In this document: positions 34,619-48,169 of the stretch, in pieces
Layout of the letters: every line of letters begins with the position of its first letter
How positions within the stretch are numbered: position 1 is the first letter of the stretch
Assembly: GCA_021229015.1 (NCBI GenBank)
Contig: CM037783.1
Coordinates: 6,085,324 to 6,149,323 of the forward strand
Origin: Solen grandis
Lineage: Eukaryota; Mollusca; Bivalvia; Adapedonta; Solenidae
DNA: 64,000 bases
Reading direction: 5' to 3'
Notes under the pieces: generated by a model
The model's database searches: none
Told to the model about the DNA's origin: nothing
What the model saw: the letters and a program-made list of their open reading frames with translations, nothing else
Translations under genes and position numbers: made by a program

Positions 34619-35545
34619 ATAACAAGAGCACCGCATGCAGGTGCCAACACTCATCTGATTTGCCAACATTAAATATTTTTGTTAAAGATTTAAAAATGTT
34701 GACCATGAAAATCACAGTTAAAACTGTGCGCCTTTACATGCAAAGTTGAAGTACAATACCCTATAAATTTGACCTTTGACCTTGAAGGATGACATTGACC
34801 TATGCATAGAATAGGATGTGTGCAACACAAAGATATAAAATCTGTAGACAAAAAATTAAAATGGTTAATCCATTGAGTTTACGATAATCAACACAAAACT
34901 GTAAAATTTGATGACAGATTTCTTTTTTTTTTAAATGCTCTAACTTTTTTATCTGTCTAGTGATCATGACCTAAATCACACCTGCACAGGTTCATATGAT
35001 GACAAATCAGTTTTAAAAAAATTCATTGAAAAATCACAGAGAAATATATTTTTTAAGACTTGTACAAAGTTATGGCAAAATAAGGTCAAAGGTCAAGGTC
35101 GAAATAGATGAAATATTGAGGTATATCTGAATAGCCCTTGTCAAGATGAATATGCATACCAAAAATAAAAATTGTATGTCAAATAGTAAAGAAGTTGGCC
35201 AACGTTTCAGTTTTTTGTTAAACATTTCAAAAATAGGTCAAAGGTCAAGGTCAAAAGTCCAGAATTGTAAATTATGGAAAAGTCTTGCTACAAGGAATTC
35301 ACATGTGATATATCTGCAATGCCCTGTTGGTAACGGTTCTGAAATGCCAGGCATTTTAAAGTTTTTCAAAAGTTACAGCAATAATAGGTCAAAGGTCCAG
35401 GTGAATAAGTGAAATATTTGCATATGTCTGGATAGGCCTTCAAAGGCAAGGTCAAGATGAATATGCATACCAAAAATGAAAGTTGTATATTGAATAGTAG
35501 AGAAGTTATGGCCAACATTAAGATTCTAGACGACGGCAACAACAA
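34619..35545 (+). mobile_element. Family D element
   Basis: It begins ACAAGAG then a 5' hairpin (GCACC / GGTGC, about 34626-34642), the same lead word as family A. The body has two diverged units, each with AATATGCATACCAAAAAT, AGAAGTT and AGGTCAAAGGTCAAGG-type words (35083-35253 and 35386-35460). The 3' boundary is approximate, at the ACGACGGCAACAACAACGCG segment near 35528. The element is non-coding. Open frames 35146-35412 and 35457-35684 follow the unit structure and are not convincing genes. Confidence 0.65.
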
Positions 35546-36331
35546 CGCGATCATGCTGGAGTTACAACAAAAGCTCGTATTTATTTCTTCAAAAAACAGA
35601 CAAGCTAAAAATGACTACTCATTGCTGTCACTGATAATTAAATACTTGGTATTAGTATTATATAATCATAACTTTGAAAATTGATTAAATGGCTGTCATA
35701 GGACAAATTTCAATCAATTAATAAGACCAGCATGTTTTAGTGAGAATTAATGCAATATAAAGTTAAAATATTACATCAATCTGTCATCCAGTAAAAAGCT
35801 AGTATATAGTAAATTAGGAGTTAAAAAAAATAATAATAAAAAGTTAAAAAATTTTTGTATTATATATTATAGCATCTTGAAATTAATGTAAAGAAATAAG
35901 AGAACTTCCTTGATCATATTTTGCAATTCCCATATTGGAAGCTGTACATTAGGGAAATGCTTTTAAAAGGAAATTTCATCAAACTCTCTGAAATGTTCCC
36001 AAAATACCAAGTTTTAACACCACATTGTAGGTTTTACATACAAAACTATTCTTCCTAATTTCATCAATGTTTGTAAGCTGTATATATTTTCACGGAGGAC
36101 TTTACAGGAGAAAAACTGGTGATACTAATTTCGTTTCTCTCAGCATTTTATTTAAAATTTCTTCTATATACCTCAAAGAGAAAAAAAAAAAAAGAAAAAA
36201 AAAAGGAGCACATAATGATGAGATGTAGATTCATCATAATGCTGGGGGTCCAGAATTTAGAATTAACTTCCTACAGTTTTCTTCAGGTTTGCATCTAGGA
36301 TATGGGATTGTGGGATTTCCACTTTTTTTTC
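35546..36331. other. AT-rich unique sequence with A-rich low-complexity tract
   Basis: A purine run lies at 36179-36205. No gene or repeat copy is seen. Confidence 0.5.
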
Positions 36332-37100
36332 AGCTCACCTGAGCTCATCATGCTCATGGTGAGCTTTTGTGTTCACCTTTTGTGATCACCTTTTCTCCGA
36401 TATACTATAATGACATCTCACAATTATTTCAAATGACCTCTCCTCCGAAACCACTGGGCCCGATTTGATGAAAATTACCTGTGATGTTCCTGGCATGAAG
36501 CTCTACCAAAGTTGTTTAAGTGGCTCTGGTCGATATTTAGTATGTGGCATTGTCTTATTTTGGGGTCACTTGATTTTACATAGACTTACATTGGAAAAAC
36601 TAGAAAAATCTTCTTGTCAGGAACCATAAGGCCTAGAATTTAGATATTTGTTGAGTAACATGGCTTAGTAGACCTCAACCAAGTTTGTACAAATCATGGC
36701 CCTGGGGTCAAAATTGGCTCCATCCCAGGGGTCACATGACTTTACATAGACTTATTTAGAAAAAATTAGAAAAAATCTTCTTGTCAGAACCACAAGGTCT
36801 GGAGTTTTCTTATTTAGTGTGTAACATGGTCTAGTGGACCTCAACCAAATCTGTTTAAATCATGGCCCTGGTGTCAAAATTGACCCCACCCCAGGGGTCA
36901 CTTGATTTTATATAGACTTATATTAAGAGCTATGACCTTCAAAATGTGTATGGCAGGTACAGTTTTTGTGTGGAAATTAGGTGATCTTGCTGTCTGACTT
37001 CTGCATGGATTATGTATTCAATATGACTCATAATACAATAATTGTCAATGAAGGCAATGTTACTCAGGTGAGTGATTCAGGGCCATCTTCGCCCTCTTGT
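36332..37100 (-). mobile_element. Family A element, copy A6 (reverse)
   Basis: On the minus strand it reads ACAAGAGGGCGAAGATGGCC with CACTCACCTGAG at its 5' end (right side, about 37065-37100) and finishes in a hairpin with CTCAGGTGAGCT (left side, 36332-36365). The body is of the A5 subfamily (TGACCCC, CATGATTTG, TCTAGTTTTT, AAGTCTATGTAAAATCAAGT). Confidence 0.85.
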
Positions 37101-38348
37101 CTGTGTTTTGGGAAATAAAAGAAACCATTGCCACATATATTTCAGCCGTGGTGTATATTTTATATTGCAATGTCCTGTCTTTAACTCATGGCAATGCTCA
37201 CCCCTCTAGATATTTATTCTTATGTTGACCAAATAAAAAGGAAATCACCCTCTTTGAAGCAAATCACATTTGTTGACTGTTTATTAACAGACACTTAATG
37301 AAATATGCTTGATCTTGGTATGTCGATGCTCTCAGTCTAGGGTTACAAAAATGGTGGCCTCCTTCACAAATAGTGTTGGGAAATGATTTACTCCCACACT
37401 GGCCCATTGCATTGCATTGAATCCAATGTCAGTGATTATGTTATGTTATAATCTTGTGATAATTTAGTGTGATATCCTACTAATTTACATTGTCAGCATC
37501 AGTTAAGTCTTGAGATAGCGTACTGTTGCTCCATTGTGCCCAGAAATATAGGGTGAAATTGTTGTTTCAGATAAAGCCTGCAATTGACAAGAAACTGATA
37601 CAATTGAATATTCTTGTGTCCATTTTCATCAAGGAAAAGTTTCTTTGGTTTGAAAAGTATGCTTGATAATTTCAAAATTAATAATACTATGAACTTTGTA
37701 AAATTGTCGTTTGAGAGTTTGGAACATTTTAATTAGGTCATTTTTTATCTTTTTTTTTTTTCTTCTTTTTATTTGGATGGGGGATTGAGGAGGCAGCTCT
37801 GAGAGAAGCATGGTTCTTGCAGTTTTTTTTGGTTTCTTTCAATTTTAAATTCCCTTTTTTTTTTTCTTTTTTTTCTCATACGTACATGTTTCTATTTTTT
37901 TTAAATTCTTATTATCTATTATATGTGACTGTTAATCTGATACTCTTTCTTTTACATCTCACATCATTTGTAGCTCAGATTCTACACAACCTGCATGGCA
38001 AAGGAAGTTTAAAGTTTGGTAAATTAATGTACATAAAGTCATAAATCTATACAAGAATATTCATGAAGTACAGGATTAACTATTTTCTTACTTACATGTT
38101 CAAGTCATTATAGATAAACATTACCATATAAGCCCCTAGACCAGGCCCAGTGGTCTGGAAAGTAATAATGGTACTGTACTTTGATTTTCATACTTTCAAC
38201 TCATACTGTGCACATTAGTTTCAATAGGGATTTAGTAAAATATTCAAATTTGAGCCTGAGATCTTACTGAATTATTTTCGAGAACAGAGGGCATGATCTG
38301 GTTACTGGTTAGCCATACTTTTAGTTTGCTGTTGGACAGTGCAGACAC
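37101..38348. other. Unique sequence, no gene seen
   Basis: A T/C-rich low-complexity tract lies at 37745-37905; the plus frame at 37817-38044 is a product of it. Confidence 0.5.
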
Positions 38349-38450
38349 TGGCCGCTTGGGGTCTTCCTCAACCTGTAATTAGCTAGATGTCGCCACAAAC
38401 TGTCAGGGATTGGTTTATCCTCCAAACCATCAACAACCAACAAGATGCAC
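38349..38450 (+). mobile_element. Internally deleted SINE fragment
   Basis: GGCCGCTTGG, the first bases of the 57508 SINE head, is joined directly to the tail block GGGGTCTTCCTCAACCTGTA, then AGCTAGATGTCGCC. It ends in an ACAACCAACAAG tail. About 150 bp of the SINE, including both pol III boxes, are missing. Confidence 0.55.
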
Positions 38451-41400
38451 ATTGCAATGTGTATTATTGTGTTTTGGTATGTAACCTCATAACTTCAGTA
38501 TCTTTCAGGCTGTTTGTGATTGATTACACTCCAGGAGATTTTCTAAGACTTGTGTCCCAGATTTAAACAAATTTGTTCACCAGTTCAATGCTCTACTTTG
38601 GACTATGACATTTATTACTGCATACTCTTATGTGTCTGAGTTATATCAACCAAGGGGGCCTTTACTTATTTGGATTTAAATTAATTATTATATGTTAACT
38701 GTGAATCAAGTCTAAAGATTTCAAGATATTGTTTTGTCAGATACCGTGAATTGCGTTCACATAGCATGTCATGAACTGATATAAACCAGGATGATTCGAT
38801 GTTGTGTTTATTTCTTGAAAAGAAAGAAAATAGTTACACAGTAGTACATGCTATATGGGAACACCATGATAAATCTGTAGTTGACAGTAATGCATTTGGA
38901 AGAAAGATAAACATTTGCTCTCCTGATAAAGCTCAAATTCCACCAAAATTTAACCCCATTGAAAATTTATGACATTCTAGAAGGTCTGAGGCTGTTGTGG
39001 AGTTGGAACATTGATTGCCCTGTCAGTCATTTTTCTGTAGCACCAAGGACAGTTTATAGTTCCAGGTGATAGATGGGTAATAGATTGCTCCCCTCTCTTT
39101 CATATAACGACACTGTTTATTTGTTCTGCTGAACATTATGGAAATATACATATCACTTTTGCACATTTATTGCACATTTACAGGGTTTTATGAACCTTGG
39201 AAAGTTGCTGGGCCATGAGGAATATTTGTCAGTCTTCAGACTGCGTGTTCCCCATGATCACAGACACTGTCAGACATATTGTAAAGTCTCCTTTGTAGAT
39301 AACTTTTAATTTCTTTTTTTTATCCACATAGGATTCAGCAATAAAAACTCATGCATTGAAAATCTCCTCCATTACAATTCTGAAATCTCAGACGTATAGC
39401 ATTTATCAATGTCAGAAGTGGGAATATTCCATATTAGGAAAAAAACAGCCTTTCTGATGAGGCAATGGATCTCCATGAATCTAAGTACAAATAGGGAGAA
39501 GTGTGAAAGACATAGAACAGCCATTTACCATTAATGAAGTGGCATGTGTTGGTTGTAGATACTAATTAGGTCATTTATTGAGACGGCTGCTGAGGCCACT
39601 GGGAATGCTGGGTAAGATTGGCTTATCCATTCATAGTATCTGGTGGCGGTGTGGGCTTCATCATATCATGAGATGGGACTTGATGGCTGTGACAACCTTG
39701 TCTATCTCTCTGTATATTGACAGATTAAACCGTCTGTTGCTTGAGCCAGTCAGATGGATGGTCTAGATCAGCATCTCTGGGTTTCTCTAGTCAGCTCTGT
39801 CATCTTTCACTGTGCTGTGTAGTTGTATACTACGCAGATGTGCTTCAGGTTCTCTCTGGAATTCTGAAAGTTAGAAGCCAAGGAAAATGCTGGTCTTGAA
39901 AACTTTGAACCTGTCATTGATATATAATCATTACAAGGCAGACCCGTCACTACGCACTCCATTATTATTCAAATATTAATATTGCATAGTTTGTACCATG
40001 GACCAATCGCCATTAACTTATCAATGTATCACAACATGTGATAATATCATGCAGTACACTAGGGTTTGGACTCAATGAAATAGATCCATAATGGATCTTC
40101 ATTGTACCTAACTACATACAGATCTATAGAAAATGTAGAGAAATAAAGCTTGTAGAAAATGAACTTTTATGTAAAGAATAATCTGATAGAAAGAGTTTGG
40201 TTTGAAATTTAGTGATAAATAAAAGAAATCTAATGCTTGATTACTAATGTATATTCAAGAAAACCTGAAATTTTGCAACATTAATTTGGTTTAATACATT
40301 CAACCTGTGTAACTTAAAAAAAAGAAATGGAAATGTTTCTGTAATCGTATATTAAAAATTTATTATAATTTTTTTAATGTATTTTCTCTGCTAAATTCAG
40401 TTTCGAATGTGTAAATATGACAGAATTATTGGAATTTTAATTACATCACAAATTGATTAATTCCTGTGTGAGCTGACATCTTTAATACTTTGTCTGAAAA
40501 AGATACTGTAAAATTGATCTCCATACTTTTCTTTTCAGAAATAATTACTAGTTTATGATATTATAAGAATGCAATAATAGAAACGGTGAAGTAATTTCTA
40601 CAATAAAAGTGAACTGAGAAGAATTATGATGTTAAGAGCTCTTTAACCTTTTTTTTGCCACATGAAGATTTAAGGAAAATTGTCTTTGAACATGACATAG
40701 TGATCATGTTTTAATTGTTTGTTACAAATTGATACTTTATGGATGTTAAGGCAACACTGAAAATTGCTGCTGTTTTGGAAATAACTGTTGCCATGACAGT
40801 ATTTCATCCAGTAGCGATGTCAAGGTGACATTTCACAGATAGTTTGATAGATTCTTTCTATAACCACTTGGTGGCTGATTTCCCACACTATGTGGCACAG
40901 ACCCCCTCGACATAGTCCAACTTTGGATTATTTTTTGTAGGAGCAGTCAGCAGTTTTATATGGTGTATCCAAGCAATAAAGGGTCAACTGAATGACTCAG
41001 CGCCACATTTCTGCATTTATAACTGTCATAACTTTGCCCAAAGTCTGTATATGCTACACTAGTTTCTAGTTCAGTCACTGTGCGTTAAAATAGCTCAATG
41101 CCCAAGAGGGATACCGTCTAAATGGCACTTAGTGAAATATTGCACAGCTTTGTATCTCTTTTTTTCCTGACTAGAATGATAAATATCTTATATATCTGAT
41201 TCCAAGTTTTTATATCAACTCTGGGAGAGATGTAAAAGAAGAAAGCCAAGCAGAATCTTTGAATGTATTCTAAGTGTATAACCAGGATTGCTTTTTCCTC
41301 CTCCGCAAAGAGATCATAAAAGTACAGTGTTGCGTAAATTAAAAGCATTGTCAACATCATTAAGCGCTGCATTTCAAGGAACAGTGGTACAATTAGGGCA

Positions 41401-44147
41401 AGCCTGTACGGTGAATCTGATAAAATGCTCTTTGGGTCTTTTCAGTTAACATAATACCAAAACATGCATATCCCACTGGAGGATGAAGAAAAGCATCTGT
41501 GGCTCACAGGCAGCTGTTTGTGGGATTTCATTGGTTGAACTGATATACATATTTATTTTGAGGTGATTTGGCATCACCTTAGTTGGTTATGCTGTATAGT
41601 CAGACAGGCTGCAAGTTTTATTGGATAACAGAAGTACAAAGATTTGAATATCTTAATTCTGACAATTGCATGAGTCCTCCATTATTTTTTTTGTTATGTT
41701 GAGTTAAAGATCAGTTTAGTTACAGGAAATGTTGAATTTAAAAAATAACAACAAAAAAATCAGAAAGAGCATTAAAAATTCTTCAAGATTATTACAAAAA
41801 TTTTAGGGTATTCAATCAGTCTGTCTGTTCATCTGTCCCTATGTTTGTAGATCATGCAAACACTACTAAACATTTGATAGATTTCACGAAAACTGTACAC
41901 AGTACACCATTATGAAATGTGCATGACGGGAAGCTGTTTCCATCAGAGATATTTAAGGGGAGATAATCTCCATTAATCCAGTAACAAAGCACAGTTCCAG
42001 GGATATTCATCAGTTTCCATCTGTAAAAACTGAGTTTTAACTCTAGTTCTGTTTCACTAGAATGAAATTAGGAAACCTGCATGCATGATTTGCTCTCAAG
42101 ATAGAATTCACAGTTTTGCATATAAAAGTTAAGTTTTGACTCCCTTAAATATTGAAAAGATCATCATATTCCATAAGGCATAGCTCATACCCCCACGACT
42201 CAAAAGAAAGTGTAAGTATTGAAATTCTCCCATCCATATACATTGTTACATGGACCCATGATTTTTTGATTATTCACTGTTGATGATCTCTTTAATTTCC
42301 TTACTTCAGGATTTTATTTGCATTTTGGAACATGTAGACAAAAACTCTCAGTTTTTCTCATATATTATAGGTTTTTGTGGATGGGGGGTGAGATGCAGGC
42401 TGATTTTAAAAACTAAATAAAAAGTCATCATCCTCTGAATATTTTTTTTCCTTTAATAAATTAAACCCAGTTTGGGACTTGCCAGAAAGAGTAAGTTCAT
42501 ACAACTTGATTTATTGTGCTATCATATTGCAAATCTTGATATCCAGTATCCAGTTAGCTGATTTAAGTGACAATAGAGATTCAAGGTAAATGATTTTGGC
42601 TAGAGGTCATGCAATTAGTGTTTCATAGTAGTAGATATATGCTTTTTTATATATTTTTTGTTTGAAGAATTGATATATTACATGCAATGTTTTTCTTCCT
42701 ATGTCCAGTGTAAACAGGTGTACTGCAGAGTCATTAATGTTTTATCTCCATTAAAATTTTCATTTAATAGACCACATGTTTTCACAAAATTGACTGTATC
42801 ACAGATTCCACAAAATTCAATATCAACAAAAATTTATAATTTAAAAGTATCAAAATTAACTTACGGCTATCCAATAGCTACAATAGCTACAGGTAGTCCA
42901 TGGTTGACCTAGTTTACACAAAAGAACACATGGATTTGTTTATGATTCTGCTTGTGAGCAGCTGACCTTAAGTCATGAAAAACTACAGTAAATTAAGACA
43001 GAGAGCCATTATATATAGTAATCAACACATCAAATTCTTCAAGAGTATTCTCTATTTCACAGGCATTTTCTGACTTTCTCATCATATAAGTTTCTAATAT
43101 TAAAGTTTCCCCATTGATTTTGAAGAAGGAACACTTCAATGCTAGTATCATTATAGAGAGTTGAAACTCATTTTATAACATACTACTTTGTTTTTATGGG
43201 ACAAAAGTTGCCATGATTTGACGTTTATATTTCATTTCAGCTTTACAATTGGCACTCTTTTATAATGATAGAAGCTGTAATAAAAAACTGGGATGTAAAA
43301 CTGAAAACAATTAAGTCCCAATGCCTTTAGGGTACAGAATTCAATATATTTTTCGTCAACTTAGTTTCTCCATCGACATTTCTAATATAACTGTAGAATC
43401 AATATGAGAGTGGGTGGGGGGAGAGAGCGGAGAGTGTCGAAAGGACAGCGGTCTTGAAGTTTATTGGATTAGCGGCTGAATGACACTTGATCCGGTATTA
43501 AGCAACCGTACAAGACATTCAGATTGTCCTGGATTTGGCAACTCTCCTTGAAGTTTATGATCTTTTCACACTTAATCAGTTTTCCTACTGTCACATCTCG
43601 GACTGAGGTTTCTGACAAGCAAATTTTGGGTACATGTTTCTCCTCAATTTTCTTTTCCATTGGATGTAAAGAATAAATCATTCTCTCTGTGTCATATTAT
43701 AGTAATTACAACCTAAACTCTAGGTTTTCAACTTCTTTGTCTGTCTCTAGATGGATGTATATGGGGTCCAAGCTCTGAATATTGAGATATTGGAACACAA
43801 AACCGTTTAACTAGTTGCTCCAGTATATGTGGGGTCCATAATCTTAATGATGAAAACCCATGTAGGAGAGTATTTTTGTGTCATGTGCTGTAAGCAGAGG
43901 TAGATCACATATGGATCACTTTTCCATCCCGTGTATGTCCATCAGTCCTTCCAACTGTCTGTCCATCATACTTTTTCTGTCATACTTCTGTAGATGACAC
44001 AGTCGTGTGTACAGTTTTTATGAACACTGTTTTTAATTCTAATGACCCAAAATACTACATTATATTTGACCACATTGTTACTGTAGTTATCATTATACGT
44101 TCTGTGTGGGGGGCCAAACATAAAGTCCACATCAATAATGTAGAGGA
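38451..44147. other. Unique sequence, no gene seen; compositionally richer tract 39540-39900
   Basis: This is the longest stretch of the window (5.7 kb) without a repeat copy. The short open frames at 39578-39766 (plus), 41118-41372 (minus) and 42658-42912 (plus) have no recognisable domain. A segment around 41815-42020 (GTCTGTCTGTTCATCTGTCC, AGATATTTAAGGGGAGATAA) resembles the body of dispersed mollusc repeats but has no second copy here. Confidence 0.5.
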
Positions 44148-46275
44148 TAGTAATGGAACTGCACTAGCATATAGCAATTAATCTGCTCTAGCATATAGCA
44201 ATTGAACTGAACTAGTTTATAGTAATTGAACTGAACTAGTTTATAGTAATTGAACTGAACTAGTTTATAGTAAGTGAACTGCACTAGCATATAGTAATTG
44301 AACTGAACTTAAGTTTATAGTAATTGAACTGGACTAGCTTATAGTAATTGAACTGGACTAGCTTATAGTAATTGAACTGAACTTAAGTTTATAGTAATTG
44401 AACTGGACTAGCTTATAGTAATTGAACTGGACTAGCTTATAGTAATTGAACTGGACTAGCTTATAGTAATTGAACTGGACTAGCTTATAGTAATTGAACT
44501 GGACTAGCTTATAGTAATTGAACTGACTAGCTTATAGTAATTGAACTGACTAGCTTATAGTAATTGAACTGAACTTAAGCTTATAGTAATTGAACTGGAC
44601 TAACTGATAGTAATTGGAACTGGATTAGCTTATAGTAATTCAACTGGACTTACTACTAATTGAACTGGACTAACTTATAGTAATTGAACTGATCTAGCTC
44701 ATAGAAATTGAACTGGACTAACTTATAGTAATTGAACTGGACTAGCTGATAGTAATTGGACTGCACTAGCATATAGTAATTGAACTAAACTTAAGCTTAT
44801 AGAAATTGAACTGGACTAGCTTATAGTAATTGAACTGCACTAGCATATAGTAATTGAACTGAACTAGCATATAGTAATTGAACTGAACTTAAGTTTATAG
44901 TAATTGAACTGGACTAGCTTATAGTAATTGAACTGGACTAGCTTATAGTAATTGAACTGGACTAGCTTATAGTAATTGAACTGGACTAGCTTATAGTAAT
45001 TGAACTGAACTTAAGCTTATAGAAATTGAACTGGACTAGCTTATAGTAATTGAACTGGACTAGCTTATAGTAATTGAACTGGACTAGCTTATAGTAATTG
45101 AACTGAACTTAAGCTTATAGAAATTGAACTGGACTAGCTTATAGTAATTGAACTGGACTAGCTTATAGTAATTGAACTGGACTAGCTTATAGAAATTGAA
45201 CTGGATTAGCTTATAGTAATTCAACTGGACTATTAATTGAACTGGACTAGCTTATAGAAATTGAACTGGACTAGCTTATAGAAAATGAACTGGACTAGCT
45301 TATAGGAAATGAACTGGACTAGCCTATAGAAATTGAACTGGACTATCTTATAGTAATTGAACTGGACTAGCTTATAGTAAATTGAACTGGACTAGCTTAT
45401 AGTAATTGAACTGGACTAGCTTATAGTAATTGAACTGGACTAGCTTATAGAAATTGAAATGGACTAGCTTATAGAAATTGAACTGGACTAGCATATAGTA
45501 ATTGAACTGGACTAGCTTATAGAAAATGAACTGGACTAGCTTATAGTAATTATACTGGACTAGCTTATAGTAATTCAACTGGACAAGCTTATATAAATTG
45601 AATTGGACTAGCTTATATAAAATGAACTGGACTAGCTTATAGAAATTGAACTGGACTAGCTTATATAAATTGAACTGGACTAGCTTATAGAAATTGAACT
45701 GGACTAGCTTATAGAAATTGAACTGGTCTAGCTTATAGTAATTGAACTGGGTTAGCTTATAGAAATTGAACTGGACTAGCTTATAGAAATGGAACTGGAC
45801 TAGCTTATAGTAATTGAACTGGTTAAGCTTATAGTGATTCAACTGGACTAGCTTATAGAAATTGAAATGGACTAGCTTATAGTAATTGAACTGGTCTAGT
45901 ATATAGTAATTGAACTGGTCTAGCTTATAGAAATTGAACTGGATTAGCTTATAGTAAATTGAACTGGTCTAGCTTATAGTAAATTGAACTGGACTAGCTT
46001 ATAGTAATTGAACTTGACTAGCTTATAGTAATTCAACTGGACTAGCTTATTGTAATTGAACTGGACTAGCTTATAGTAATTGAACTGGACTAGCTTATGA
46101 AAATGAAACTGCTCAAGCATTTAGAAACAGAACTGTGCTAGCATATAATACAGAACAGCCTTGACTTAAAGAACAGAACTGCACAAGCACTGTACTAGTT
46201 TAAAAAAGAAAGGAATTGTTGCACAAGTGTGTTGAAAGGAACTGCATAAGACTGAACTGCACTAGGGTATAGAAA
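44148..46275 (-). repeat. 24-bp minisatellite, more than 80 copies
   Basis: The unit is TTATAGTAATTGAACTGG followed by ACTAGC. Regular copies fill 44200-46100, with decayed units to about 46275. A longer variant (GAACTTAAGCTTATAG) recurs only in the left half (44304 to about 45104). AGAAATTG units dominate the middle-right part, whereas AGTAATTG dominates the left. On the minus strand the unit is stop-free and encodes an eight-residue repeat (NYYKLVQF-like) open over 45372-45842. The frame is broken on both sides by one- and two-base changes in unit length, so a protein is unlikely. Confidence 0.97.
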
Positions 46276-47690
46276 AACATGACATTGTTTATCCTTTTTT
46301 TACATAGGAGCTTTAAAATAGCAGAGAAAGCTTTATTTAATTATAAATGAATGTGCTAAAATGTGTTAAAATTCAGCAAAGTGTATCTCAACTTCTCAAA
46401 TGAAAGTTGAAAGCCCATCACAGGGTTGTTTTCTGTTATACATGTTCAACTTTTCTTAATTATTTATGATGATGGAATGTTTGAAATATTTCAGTTTTCA
46501 ACTGGCAGAAGAAATTTAATACAATTTATTTACAAGACCGTCGGTGTCATTAACTTTTCAGCCAAAAAAAGGTTTTCCTGATTAGATATAGTAATTCCTC
46601 ACCATGAATAATCTTCTTACACTCATCAGTCATCTCACGTCCAAAACCAATCATGGCAAAACTTTGATTAGTTAATATAGCAAATAGATTTTCAGTCGTT
46701 TAAGAACTAACCAATCTTGGTTTAATCAGATTTCACAATAATTTTTTATTTAATTTTTATATGTCAATTGGGAACAAGTTTTTTAAGTTTGTACAAAGTC
46801 CCTCTCAGTGGGCTTTGGGTTGAAGTGATATTTTGCATCAAGAAAGGTCTTGGAAAAAGACTGTGCATGATCTAGACTCAAATCCCCAAGTTTTGGACAT
46901 GTCATAATTGTATACTGAGTAACCTTACATTGGGGATTGCGTTTCTTCTGATTAACTGTCCGTTGTTTGGTCTTCAAAATCTATAAATTCAATGAAAATC
47001 AAACAAACACCATCAAACTTCAAATGCCAAGGCTGTTGTTAAGTTCTGAAGTTTCTGACAAAAGTGACGGCTACCTTTTTGACTTTTTTTTTCAGACAAT
47101 AGAAGAAAATGACCTGATCTCAAGCCTAGTTTTCAATGTCTGTAATAGACCTAGACAAATATGTACTTTCATTTCTGCATTGTCACTTAACTTGTCTTGC
47201 CCACTATCTTTGTGAGAGTTGGCCAATACGACGGCTCATGGTACAATATAACTATCTTCCCTTGTCAATATTTACATAGAAATCTAAACTTGTTTAACTG
47301 ATTGCATTCAAATCTTGGCTGTTGGAAATGATGTGTCTGAAGAGTCTGTGAAACTTTAATGAACTCTTCAGTTTAAATTTTAAAGGTATGATTGGTAGTC
47401 TTAACGGTTCTATTTCTAAAGCCGTGTATGCAAATATAGTGCCTCGGCTTTTGAATAAAACCTGTAATGCAATGCCCCTGATTTAGCAAACACTCATCCA
47501 AAAAGATTTGTCATTATTTCTGCATACTTAAAACTGAATTAAAAAGGTAATGATTATATCATATTTTTCTTCTCAGACATTTTGACCTTCAATTTTTTTT
47601 TGTGAAGTGAAAGTCTGAGTATGATAAATCATAGAAGGTATTGGGTACCTTGATGCTGTCAGTCAAATCAGTGATTTTTCCAGCCTACAT
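46276..47690. other. Unique AT-rich sequence, no gene seen
   Basis: No repeats or exons recognised; the frames at 46783-46977 (minus) and 46967-47215 (plus) lack known domains. Confidence 0.5.
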
Positions 47691-47692
47691 AC

Positions 47693-47878
47693 CAGTCTCA
47701 GTGGGTGTATGGTAAAGAGCAGTCTCTCCTTAACTTGGAAGTCATTGGTTTGATCCCCAGCAGCTACATTCCAAAGTACTGGTATATCTCAGCATGTATG
47801 GATAGGTTCCAGACTGGTCAGCCTGGTTCAAGGATCGTGTGACTTGGTGTGGGATTATGCCACTTTTTTATGGTAGTG
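47693..47878 (+). mobile_element. tRNA-derived SINE, older copy (family F)
   Basis: An A-box-like TGGGTGTATGG (47702-47712) and B-box GGTTTGATCCC (47747-47757) are followed by a 3' body: TACTGGTATATCTCAGCATG, GACTGGTCAGCCTGG, and GTGTGACTTGGTGTGGGATT then ATGCCACTTT. The same order of blocks occurs in the SINE at 50967-51264. Diverged, with no clear target-site duplication. Confidence 0.75.
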
Positions 47879-48169
47879 AGACAGCATTTTATCTATCCAA
47901 TGTCAGCAAAGTGCAAGGGTCTCATTTTTATTAAGATTTATCAAAGACAGTAATGGATCAAGTCCTGATAATGATTTTGCTTTTGTACAAAACCTAAGTT
48001 TTCTTGTTAAAAGTTCCAAACTAACTGCAATTGTCATACATATAATGCTTAAATGTTTTTATGCCAATTCCATGAAATGGCAATGGGCATTTAGCGTTAC
48101 AGGTACACTTGTGTGTTTGTGTGTGTGTATCTGTCTGTCTGTGTATGTTTGTTTGAATATGTGCAATAA

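Noticed and set aside
39578..39766. 62-codon gene in a less AT-rich tract
   Set aside because: No domain, and no splice signals that would extend it; kept only as a possible conserved non-coding tract.
45372..45842. 156-codon minus-strand gene with NYYKLVQF repeats
   Set aside because: It is a reading of the 24-bp minisatellite. Frame-breaking 25- and 26-bp units occur on both sides and there is no start context or domain.
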